Positions 1-6,459 of a DNA stretch of 17,397 nucleotides are shown here, one piece after another. Origin of the DNA: Bremia lactucae (taxonomy: Eukaryota > Oomycota > Peronosporomycetes > Peronosporales > Peronosporaceae); assembly GCF_004359215.1 (NCBI RefSeq), contig NC_090610.1:10074984-10092380 (forward strand). The letters are read 5' to 3'. A model generated the notes under the pieces. The model saw nothing but the letters and a program-made list of their open reading frames with translations. It searched no databases and had not been told where the DNA came from. Positions within the stretch are counted from its first letter, which is position 1; the number at the start of each line of letters is the position of its first letter. The position numbers and the translations under genes are program-made.

Positions 1-225
1 AGTTTCGAGACGACGCGTTTGCGTCATCCCAGGTACAGGGGTCTGTACCTGTTGTAATCTCAACAGTTCCGCCTGTTGAGAGCCTTGCTGATTCAGCAAG
101 GCTACTTTTTCCTTCATCTCGTCAAGTTCATGTTGTATGAACTTGGCGACGGTTGAATGGAGGGCATCTCTGTCTAAGTTGGACAGTAATGCCAGGATTG
201 CATCGTTTCCTACGGATGAACTCAT
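1..225 (-). CDS. gag: Gag polyprotein N-terminus, element C (partial, intact frame)
   Basis: The frame is open for all 75 codons from the ATG at 223-225 to the window edge. The product begins Met-Ser-Ser-Ser-Val-Gly, as does the decayed gag of element A at 8461, which supports this start. The visible part is hydrophilic and helix-prone, rich in Leu, Gln and Glu, as expected for the N-terminal part of a retrotransposon capsid precursor; the capsid core and zinc knuckle would lie further left. Element B's copy has a stop at codon 6, so C is the best preserved of the three related copies here. Four perfect hairpins (30-51, 59-80, 81-103, 123-145) lie within this coding stretch without breaking the frame. 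Assignment to gag rests on position after the primer-binding site and on homology to B. Confidence 0.75.
   Translation of the reverse strand, partial: MSSSVGNDAILALLSNLDRDALHSTVAKFIQHELDEMKEKVALLNQQGSQQAELLRLQQVQTPVPGMTQTRRLET
30..145. repeat. Cluster of four perfect hairpins inside gag C
   Basis: Inverted repeats at 30-51 (9-bp arms, 4-nt loop), 59-80 (8 bp, 6 nt), 81-103 (9 bp, 5 nt) and 123-145 (9 bp, 5 nt). The second and third are directly adjacent. The last three recur at homologous sites in element B (11869-11955). Confidence 0.85.
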
Positions 226-346
226 TCGTTCAACCGCACTCCTTTCTATATCACTTAGAAAGGAGTAGCTTTCAGGGGAAACGTGATGCGTATTCCCACT
301 ACCATCTAACATGTCCATGTTAAATGTGGGAAGTGTGGTCCTTGGA
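226..346 (-). other. Untranslated leader of element C
   Basis: This is the stretch between primer-binding site and gag ATG. No other gene is seen in it. It aligns with 11665-11788 in element B, including the segment around the ACATGT at 309-314. Confidence 0.55.
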
Positions 347-366
347 CGGACTACAAAGTGCTACCA
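347..366 (-). other. Primer-binding site of element C
   Basis: On the minus strand the 20 bases begin TGGTAGCACTTT and lie two bases inside the LTR end. TGG pairs with the tRNA 3' CCA. The following AGC and the general form fit the 3' end of eukaryotic initiator tRNA-Met, whose acceptor stem begins AGC. The same 11-base start is found in element E (4618), a different family. The exact tRNA is an inference. Confidence 0.6.
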
Positions 367-368
367 GG

Positions 369-818
369 TGTAACGGGGCACTGCGACTTGTACTGTTTCA
401 GTACAAGTCCACTTCACACTGCTTCAGATGTGAGTGGTGCCTCTCGTTAGGTGACGTACACTGTACGTATAGAGGAAGACTTCTCTTAAGGCAAGTTGGC
501 TTAAGAGTGTAAAATGAAAACTGTATTAATATAGCTAAGTGTCTTGTTAATCTATCTTTGTAAATGTTGTCCTAACTATAAACTAATACTAAACATGTAA
601 ATGAATTTTTATCTATCTTATCTCGTAACTCTCTTTGATTACTTCTACAGCTGATTAGTCTGCGGAATAAATAGACATAATGGTCTATACCTATTTATGG
701 ATAAGAATTCAGGAAATTACTATTTAAAGTAATTTCCTCCAAATATTATCTACCTTTTGGATAATATTAAATAACAATCTTTTATTGTTAATTCCATGTA
801 ACGATACACCCCGTTACA
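369..818 (-). repeat. 5' LTR of element C (450 bp)
   Basis: Bounded by TGTAACGGGG (minus strand, from 818) and CCCCGTTACA (ending 369), a 10-bp terminal inverted repeat starting TG and ending CA. It aligns along its length with the LTR of element B (11202-11642), though clearly diverged. A TATA-like stretch (ATAAATAGGTATA on the minus strand, about 690-703) is a plausible promoter. The outer part is a run of hairpins: 711-738 (11-bp arms), 742-768 (9 bp), 772-790 (7 bp) and 797-818 (7 bp, made from the LTR tip itself). The inner part has a very strong one at 385-409 (11-bp arms, 3-nt loop) and another at 483-507. Confidence 0.85.
711..818. repeat. Tandem series of four hairpins at the outer LTR end
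   Basis: Hairpins at 711-738, 742-768, 772-790 and 797-818 follow each other with 3-6 bases between them, so almost every base of this 108-bp LTR end lies in a stem-loop. Confidence 0.8.
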
Positions 819-944
819 GTCTCTGAGTCTGAAAGTCTTCCTCTGATTATAGGAGCGAGGTAGTTACGCTACACACCACTCGCACTGAATCAGTGCGAAG
901 TGGACTCGAACTGAAGCAGCACAAGTCGGCAATGCCCCGTTTCA
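819..944 (+). mobile_element. LTR fragment of element D (3' part, plus strand)
   Basis: This matches the last ~125 bp of the LTRs of B and C: the CTCTGATTATAG-like run, the GAAGTGGACT segment and a terminus CCCCGTTTCA (one change from CCCCGTTACA). The fragment ends at 944 and is cut on the left by element C. It carries a perfect hairpin at 880-898 (8-bp arms). The homologue of the 11-bp hairpin of B and C (about 904-928) has mismatches here, so this is an older copy. It is either a solo LTR or the 3' LTR of an element lying to the left. Confidence 0.7.
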
Positions 945-1121
945 AGTTTCAAAAGGCGGAAACGGCCATGTCGGCTGCTGCTACCCCCCTTCCTCTCCGG
1001 CACGACGTTTTTCTTTGTCAACATTTTAATCATCACTGACGATGCCATCGAAAACCAACTACAAAAGCTGGATTCGTGGATGCGAAACTTGCTCCGACCA
1101 GTTGCTTTATTTTCCAATTGA
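945..1121 (+). pseudogene. Possible 3' fragment of a host gene cut by the element D LTR
   Basis: One frame is open from the LTR junction (945) through a TGA at 1119-1121, 58 codons. It starts with a basic Arg/Lys stretch, then a hydrophobic stretch (about 966-1035), then an amphipathic segment including Ile-Glu-Asn-Gln-Leu-Gln-Lys-Leu-Asp-Ser-Trp-Met. The codons of the last part look protein-like. No domain is recognised and no start codon is needed if the gene was interrupted by the LTR. It may equally be chance: 58 codons is short. An alternative ATG at 967 in another frame gives only 23 codons. Confidence 0.2.
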
Positions 1122-1843
1122 TATGTTGAATATTATTTTAGAGTCCAGTCATAGTTTGATTCGTATTTCAAAGTTGATCTGGACGAGATTATCATCTTAC
1201 ATTATCTGTAGTATTTAAAATGCCTTCTAAGAAGTCATCACTCGAAATTCGATTGAATTCGACCACCACTACATTGGTACGTCAGATGTACCAGTTAAAA
1301 TGCGCTAAAAATCAATATATTTCGAGCTGTTGGGAACAGGCGCAAAAAGGTTCAGTAACCATTTGTTTTATTATGTGGTAGCTAGTAGTCCTGTGCAATC
1401 GACCTGTAAGCTTCTTTCCAATGAGAAGCGTCGATTTATAATCTCCGTCCCTTGACTTCAATGTGGCACGAAGCAGTCGCAGGTCCATGTAAATAAAACC
1501 AATGCATTTGCATGACACATGACGACGTCAATTATGCATTAGATATAGAATGCTAATAACGCTGCGCCCCGCAAGGATTGCAGTGGTAAAAGTTTCCGAT
1601 CGCCTCTTTCATTCAGAATGCGACGTTATTTAAATTCGCCCGGTTCTCGAAGCGTGATGGCTCACGAAAAGACGTGATTTGTGTTTTGTAAAGCTAATAA
1701 TCAACTGTTTATCGCAAAGAAGCGAATCGAGCAGCATACTGCATCAATCCTTCTCACGCAATGTCACCAGTTGGTCTTAACTTCGTTCCACTCTGTCGTG
1801 AAGTGAGATCAGCTGCTCGAAGATGGCATTGCCAACTTGACCA
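1122..1843. other. Spacer without a recognisable gene
   Basis: AT-rich DNA. The reading frames present are short, unrecognised and without codon structure. No LTR ends, tRNA genes or dense hairpins were seen. It serves as a useful local comparison for the hairpin-rich retroelement DNA. Confidence 0.5.
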
Positions 1844-2164
1844 CTAGCAGTCGGCAAATTGTGACGGGGAAAATCGCGATTTGAAAAACACGGGCATGCG
1901 GTGGTCGATGGTCGACTGAGTCTGCGCGGCGGCTTCGCAGAATTGCGATGCCAGCACGCTGTGTTTAGGCAACGTGTGTTCGACTGACGAGCGCGCTAAA
2001 GTATCGCTACCGCAGAAAAACAAGAATTGTGGGCGCTCATATATGGAGCTCAGGCGGCTGCCATGACTTAAGTCGAACGCTGCCGCGGCATTTACTGTGG
2101 ACGCTCTAACCGTAGAGCGATGAAAGAGGCCACCAAGGCCAATTGCTCGCATGAAGGACCGCAT
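1844..2164 (-). CDS. Hypothetical protein; possibly a truncated mitochondrial formyltransferase-like gene
   Basis: A 106-aa minus-strand frame from an ATG at 2162-2164 to a TAG at 1844-1846; the frame stays open upstream to 2380. The first ~25 residues are rich in Arg, Ser and Ala with no acidic residue, like a mitochondrial targeting peptide. About residues 48-62 read Arg-Pro-Gln-Phe-Leu-Phe-Phe-Cys-Gly-Ser-Asp-Thr-Leu-Ala-Arg. This recalls the Phe-Phe-Gly-x-Asp start of methionyl-tRNA formyltransferases, but the rest does not match the family and the protein is far shorter than its ~300 residues. It could be a relic with most of the gene deleted, an exon of a longer gene, or a chance frame. 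I favour a degenerate fragment. The link to formyltransferase is only suggestive. Confidence 0.2.
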   Translation of the reverse strand: MRSFMRAIGLGGLFHRSTVRASTVNAAAAFDLSHGSRLSSIYERPQFLFFCGSDTLARSSVEHTLPKHSVLASQFCEAAAQTQSTIDHRMPVFFKSRFSPSQFADC

Positions 2165-2742
2165 GAGGAGAGTCACTGAATAAACGGAGAGATGAAAGTT
2201 GCTTGAGTCCAATTGGGAAATGAGAGAGTGACGAAAGCGTTGGGCGGAACGTTTGAAGGCAGTCCAGTCCATGATACATGAATTGTCCACAGTGGGCGTC
2301 TGGATAGGGAATACATGTAAAAGACTCGGAGACACTATACTTCGTCTCACTACTAGATTCCATGTGGTCCTCGCGACCACAAGACTTCCTGGACAGCTGT
2401 ATGTGAAGACGGAAAGAATACATAAGAACGATTCCGGGTCACAGCTTTATAATTGATAAAGATAACATATGCTCTCGACTAGATTGGGTTTTGAGTAAAA
2501 TGCATCAGAAAAAATATTTTTTTCGTATGCGGGATCATAGTGGTTCGGACTGCGCAATATGTTTTTAGACTTTACCGTAATATAAACGTACTGTCCCTTC
2601 GTGTAGTTGATGAGGCCGTATCTCTGTGAAGAACTGGTCACAGTATAATAAATTCTGCAGTTATTGAAGGTCTATCCATTTTCGACAATATTGCGTGATG
2701 CAAAAATGATTATTGATCCTTATTTTTAAATTATCGACTTCT
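2165..2742. other. Spacer between the hypothetical frame and the PX gene
   Basis: Only short overlapping frames on both strands were seen. A 64-codon minus-strand frame (2447-2641) has no recognisable domain and lies where the 3' UTR of the PX gene would be. One isolated 7-bp hairpin was seen around 2361-2379. Confidence 0.4.
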
Positions 2743-3408
2743 TTATGCAGGCGACAATTCGCTAGACGGCTTTATACCCTCACCCGATGCAAGAAATTGA
2801 TTTAGAATCTGCGAGACGATACAAAAGCGGCTGCACTGGTTATAAGTGCTTGTGCGATACGACATATCCTTCGAAGTATTAAGCAAATGGTTCATAAAGG
2901 ACTCGAGGCGATATTTCCGAATACGCGTAAGCAATTGCCTTCCACAAGCCCCAAACAGACCAGGGATGCGCGATGGAAACCTTGCCGCAGATTGAATCGT
3001 TCCTACACGACTGCAGTACGCACAGAATCGGAAATGGTCGTGATCGTTGACAACTTTTGATATGCTTTTAACCATGGCACGGAAGTCGGAGTAGCGGCGG
3101 TCGATCTGATAATCGGGCGTTTGGTTCTGGTACTCTTGACGCAAACGTCGTCGGCGCTGCTCGAGTGTCTCAGCCGTCGGTAAGCCTTTTTGCGTAGTGC
3201 GTAGAAAGACGTTGACAACGTAGAAGGTGACACCATGGCTCACGTATGTGCCGCAGATTTGCACGCGATAGATCTCGTTAAGCGACATAGCCGATTTAGC
3301 TATCGTCGACAGCTGTGATAGACGTTCAACAAGCATGGAAGAGTCCGATTCACCATCATGTTCGTTAAGTTGTTCAAATTTACGCAAAGATTGACGATCC
3401 GAGCTCAT
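2743..3408 (-). CDS. PX (phox homology) domain protein
   Basis: An intronless 221-aa protein, ATG at 3406-3408, stop TAA at 2743-2745, with a purine at -3. Residues about 46-206 form a PX domain. After the first strands (Tyr-Arg-Val-Gln-Ile) and an inserted Arg-rich loop (85-90) comes Arg-Arg-Tyr-Ser-Asp-Phe (104-109), the signature whose second Arg and Tyr contact the 3-phosphate of phosphatidylinositol 3-phosphate in known PX domains. The proline loop follows (Phe-Pro-Ser-Arg-Ile-Pro-Gly-Leu-Phe-Gly, 144-153), then the helix Arg-Lys-Tyr-Arg-Leu-Glu-Ser-Phe (164-171). PX proteins bind phosphoinositides on endosomal membranes in sorting or signalling; the partner here is unknown. The first 45 residues are acidic/Ser-rich and no other domain follows. 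It is the only convincing host gene in the window and appears intact. Confidence 0.8.
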   Translation of the reverse strand: MSSDRQSLRKFEQLNEHDGESDSSMLVERLSQLSTIAKSAMSLNEIYRVQICGTYVSHGVTFYVVNVFLRTTQKGLPTAETLEQRRRRLRQEYQNQTPDYQIDRRYSDFRAMVKSISKVVNDHDHFRFCAYCSRVGTIQSAARFPSRIPGLFGACGRQLLTRIRKYRLESFMNHLLNTSKDMSYRTSTYNQCSRFCIVSQILNQFLASGEGIKPSSELSPA

Positions 3409-4059
3409 GCTTGTTTGCGCTTACTAACGTGAAAATGGCACGTGATATTTTAAGACATGGAGCGTGTCTGTTGACAACAAAGGAAAGAATTTCGAATGAC
3501 AGGTGTCAATTGGCACCCACTTTTATCTAAATACCGTTGCTTCTATCAATATCATTTGGCAAATTAACGAACTCGCGAATAATTAATTTAGGATAGGCTT
3601 TTATTCTATAAAGAAATTTTTACAAGATGTACCATAGAAATTTGACGTTAGATTTTGGAACGAATTGACCACAGTTTCATTTTTGGTTTGTGTTCAACCT
3701 AAGCTCAGAAGCCAGAATTACGTCACTGCAATAGGAATAATGTTCAGCGTTGCAGAACATTATTTGTCTGGTTAGCTTATACCTATTTAAAGGAAATACA
3801 CGCATATTATTGTTGCACGCTACATCGGGATAATATTATTTTCTATAAGAGGAACAATTATTATTATATCCTATACAAGGAGAATAATAAAGAAGTGTTG
3901 ACCTTTTATCATATAATAAATTTTGACTTAATACTTCCATAACTACCAAATTTGGTAATGTTGAAGCAACAAGACAACAGTTTCTTATTAATTTTAAACT
4001 TTAATCAACCACTGTTGAGTAGTTGATTTAAGCTTAAAATATTCCCGCCAATCTTTTCT
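3409..4059. other. AT-rich spacer upstream of the PX gene, with one strong hairpin
   Basis: There is no gene. The first ~100 bases should contain the PX gene promoter (minus strand), but I could not pick out a convincing initiator. A perfect 10-bp-arm hairpin (9-nt loop) lies at 3736-3764. On the minus strand, TTTAAATAGGTATA around 3783-3797 resembles the TATA region of the LTR of element C. The right part (about 3730-4059) may therefore be an old LTR remnant, although no LTR ends can be aligned. Confidence 0.4.
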
Positions 4060-4064
4060 ACACA
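4060..4064. repeat. Target-site duplication of element E, left copy
   Basis: ACACA directly before the left LTR, identical to 8021-8025 after the right LTR. Five bases is the usual length for Ty3/gypsy integration. Confidence 0.9.
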
Positions 4065-4235
4065 TGTAACGGGCAAAAGTTGTCCTAATGTTATACAGTC
4101 CCCAATAAGTACATTTGGTACTTAAGGGGATGGTCAATTACTAAATAATAGTAATTAGACCCAACCCCGGAATGGTGCACATTTGTGACCAACCCTTGTG
4201 GATGTGATGCACATGGGTGCATTCACATTAGGAGG

Positions 4236-4344
4236 GATGACGCCCAGCGTCATCCATGATGACGGCTAGCGTCATCAGTTACGCGAGGTATCTATAAAGA
4301 TACGCTCGCAATACATATTAAATGATATCTATAGAGATATCATT
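4236..4344 (+). repeat. Four consecutive hairpins in the LTR of element E
   Basis: 4236-4254 (8-bp arms, 3-nt loop), 4258-4276 (7 bp, 5 nt), 4283-4309 (5+6 bp with one bulged G; TATAAA begins at the stem-loop edge, 4293-4298) and 4321-4344 (10 bp, 4 nt). The first two are near-copies, each pairing a TGACG box with its complement CGTCA. In the 3' LTR the last stem is broken by substitutions and the third weakened. Confidence 0.8.
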
Positions 4345-4385
4345 TTAATTGGTAAAAATAGGTATTTGTATTTAATTCTATTAAA

Positions 4386-4391
4386 TATAAA
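4386..4391 (+). promoter_or_regulatory. Candidate TATA box of element E
   Basis: TATAAA lies 60-70 bases before the TGACGTCA site and about 230 bases before the LTR end, a sensible place for the U3/R boundary. The 3' LTR keeps it at 7803-7808. The TATAAA at 4293-4298 is an alternative. No start site can be read from sequence alone. Confidence 0.3.
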
Positions 4392-4452
4392 TCAGTCTGA
4401 AATTTACTACCTACTTGGTAAGTGCGCACGAGGAGACGGATTACCGCTCCCG

Positions 4453-4460
4453 TGACGTCA
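4453..4460 (+). promoter_or_regulatory. Perfect TGACGTCA palindrome in the 5' LTR of E (copy at 7870-7877)
   Basis: TGACGTCA is the classic recognition palindrome of bZIP factors of the CREB/ATF type. Together with the two TGACG...CGTCA inverted pairs at 4236-4276, it makes three bZIP-like sites per LTR. Binding by a host bZIP factor is an inference. Confidence 0.4.
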
Positions 4461-4617
4461 CTTCACCAGAGTTCTTAGTGTGTTGGGTGAGGTCGCTTGC
4501 GCGCCCACCACAACTACCTCACTGCACGCAAGAGAAGCAGGTGCAAACCGCTTCCTCGCTGTGCTAGGGTGTGTGCTAAGTAGAGCGTGGCCGCATTACG
4601 ACGTGCCCGCCTACACT

Positions 4618-4635
4618 TGGTAGCACTTGAAATCC
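4618..4635 (+). other. Primer-binding site of element E
   Basis: TGGTAGCACTTGAAATCC, two bases after the LTR, as in elements B and C. The first eleven bases are the same as in C. A tRNA with this 3' end would have an acceptor stem starting AGCACTT, in keeping with an initiator tRNA-Met type. Confidence 0.6.
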
Positions 4636-4671
4636 TTCCCACGACCCGCATCTCTGCGTGTGTACGTGAGG

Positions 4672-5714
4672 ATGAGCCTCAACATTGATTGGGCTCATTT
4701 TCCCCACCTCTCCGAACATCATCGGGAGGTGGCAGGGCTAATGGCGCAGGGACTTGGTGAACAAGCCCTGGCCAGGCTCCTGGGTAGTCCTCCTGAGCAA
4801 CATGTTGCTCAGTTGGAGCAGTTTGAGGCATTTGTGCTCGGACAGCGGAGGGCCGCGTCCGAGGCACAGAGCCATGCTGCGGCGGAGTCCGTCACTCAGA
4901 CTCAGGATGAGCTGAGGCATGAGCAGGCTCGGAGCGAGGCTCTCAACAGGACTGTTGAGATGCTCTCTGCCCGGCCGCATCAGCCGAGGCCCATTCGGAT
5001 GGACCCGCCCAAGTTCGATGGAACTGCGGCGCACACGATTGTCCACTGGCTTTTAGCCGTGGAGCAATGTGGTGTCGCCCAGCTCATCGAGGACGACAGC
5101 CGGATGGTGTCGTACGCTATGTCGCATCTGCGCGGTAAGGCCTCAGAGTGGGCTTACTCGGCGCTTATGGCGGACAGAAAAGCGTTCCCCTCATGGGCGA
5201 TCTTTAAGGATAAGATTCGCGCCATGTACCAGCCGCCGAACAACGAAGTGTTGCTTCAGGCGCGCTTCTTTGGGGCGCGACAGGCGAAGCGATCTCTGCA
5301 AGAGTATGTGCAAGAGATGCGCTCGCTGTCCGCATCCATAACCGTAGGTCCGATTCCGGAGCACATTAAGGTGCCCACGTTTATGAACGGACTACGGCAT
5401 GGCCCATCGCGACAGGCCCTTTTCAGAAAGGTGCCGTCGACGATGGAAGAGGCAATCCAAATTGCCTTAGTTGAGGAGCAATCCTACAACAGTGCCTCGG
5501 CGACAGCTTGGTATAAGCCGTCGGCCGAGAGGACAGATGCCACTCCTATGGAGTTGGGCAATGCAGACGTGGTCTGTTTTAAATGCGGCAAGCGCGGCCA
5601 TATGATGGCTCGCTGCTATGCCAGGGTCCCTGCTGGGGCAAAAATGCCCAGCAAGAGGACTCCCTTCCCAAAGGGCGATGGCAAGAACCAGCGTGCGAGA
5701 CGCATGAGTTCTGC
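4672..5714 (+). CDS. gag: Gag polyprotein of element E, runs into the assembly gap
   Basis: The ATG at 4672 is the first in-frame ATG after the primer-binding site; the frame stays open for 347 codons to the N run. Order of parts: N-terminal helical region with Gln/Ala/Glu-rich coiled-coil-like stretch (about 50-100), a Pro-rich turn with Pro-Pro-Lys-Phe-Asp-Gly (about 110), then the retrotransposon capsid domain (about 120-280, with Leu-Arg-Gly-Lys-Ala-Ser-Glu-Trp-Ala near its start), then a CCHC zinc knuckle, Cys302-Cys305-His310-Cys315 with standard 2-4-4 spacing, then a basic tail. Capsid assembles the particle; the knuckle binds element RNA. No frame break is seen, so the gene may still be functional. 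The coding DNA holds a 20-bp perfect palindrome (4793-4812) and hairpins at 4837-4863 and 4941-4960. The C-terminus is in the gap. Confidence 0.88.
4793..4812. repeat. 20-bp perfect palindrome in gag E
   Basis: A perfect self-complementary sequence centred between 4802 and 4803 with no spacer, inside an open coding frame. A strong bulged stem (7+4 bp) follows at 4837-4863, and a 9-bp-arm hairpin with a 2-nt loop at 4941-4960. Confidence 0.85.
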
Positions 5715-6459
5715 NNNNNNNNNNNNNNNNNNNNNNNNNNNNNNNNNNNNNNNNNNNNNNNNNNNNNNNNNNNNNNNNNNNNNNNNNNNNNNNNNNNNNN
5801 NNNNNNNNNNNNNNNNNNNNNNNNNNNNNNNNNNNNNNNNNNNNNNNNNNNNNNNNNNNNNNNNNNNNNNNNNNNNNNNNNNNNNNNNNNNNNNNNNNNN
5901 NNNNNNNNNNNNNNNNNNNNNNNNNNNNNNNNNNNNNNNNNNNNNNNNNNNNNNNNNNNNNNNNNNNNNNNNNNNNNNNNNNNNNNNNNNNNNNNNNNNN
6001 NNNNNNNNNNNNNNNNNNNNNNNNNNNNNNNNNNNNNNNNNNNNNNNNNNNNNNNNNNNNNNNNNNNNNNNNNNNNNNNNNNNNNNNNNNNNNNNNNNNN
6101 NNNNNNNNNNNNNNNNNNNNNNNNNNNNNNNNNNNNNNNNNNNNNNNNNNNNNNNNNNNNNNNNNNNNNNNNNNNNNNNNNNNNNNNNNNNNNNNNNNNN
6201 NNNNNNNNNNNNNNNNNNNNNNNNNNNNNNNNNNNNNNNNNNNNNNNNNNNNNNNNNNNNNNNNNNNNNNNNNNNNNNNNNNNNNNNNNNNNNNNNNNNN
6301 NNNNNNNNNNNNNNNNNNNNNNNNNNNNNNNNNNNNNNNNNNNNNNNNNNNNNNNNNNNNNNNNNNNNNNNNNNNNNNNNNNNNNNNNNNNNNNNNNNNN
6401 NNNNNNNNNNNNNNNNNNNNNNNNNNNNNNNNNNNNNNNNNNNNNNNNNNNNNNNNNNN
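5715..6459. other. Assembly gap (745 N)
   Basis: No sequence. Gag enters from the left and the antisense ORF from the right, so the ends of both proteins, and anything between them, are unknown. Reading frames that appear to cross it are not evidence of continuity. Confidence 1.

Larger units (their letters stand above)
1..818 (-). mobile_element. Ty3/gypsy element C, 5' end only (minus strand)
   Basis: Read on the minus strand, this is LTR (818 to 369), primer-binding site (366 to 347), untranslated leader and the start of gag (225 to 1). It lines up with the 5' end of element B at 11202-12000. The LTR and gag are clearly the same family, with differences scattered throughout. The rest of gag, pol and the 3' LTR lie left of the window. 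On the right the element abuts an LTR fragment of opposite orientation (819-944), so C probably jumped into that older LTR. The other target-site copy cannot be checked here; the five bases on this side are GTCTC (819-823). Confidence 0.85.
4065..4615 (+). repeat. 5' LTR of element E (551 bp)
   Basis: Begins TGTAACGGGC and ends CGCCTACA. Compared by eye with the 3' LTR it differs at about 20 single bases and carries two extra segments, about 6 bp at 4113-4118 and about 12 bp near 4571-4582. That makes the pair roughly 96% identical, so the insertion is not brand new. Palindromic TGACG elements, two TATA-like sequences and a chain of hairpins occupy 4236-4391. Confidence 0.92.

Noticed and set aside
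890..1518. Minus-strand frames of 68-75 codons in spacer and LTR DNA
   Set aside because: They have no domain or codon structure, and one runs into the LTR fragment.
3736..4059. Left half of the LTR of element A, starting at the hairpin TGTTC
   Set aside because: The start does not match TGTAACGGGC as the end of A demands, the total length would be about 610 bp instead of about 450, and no stretch could be aligned with confidence.
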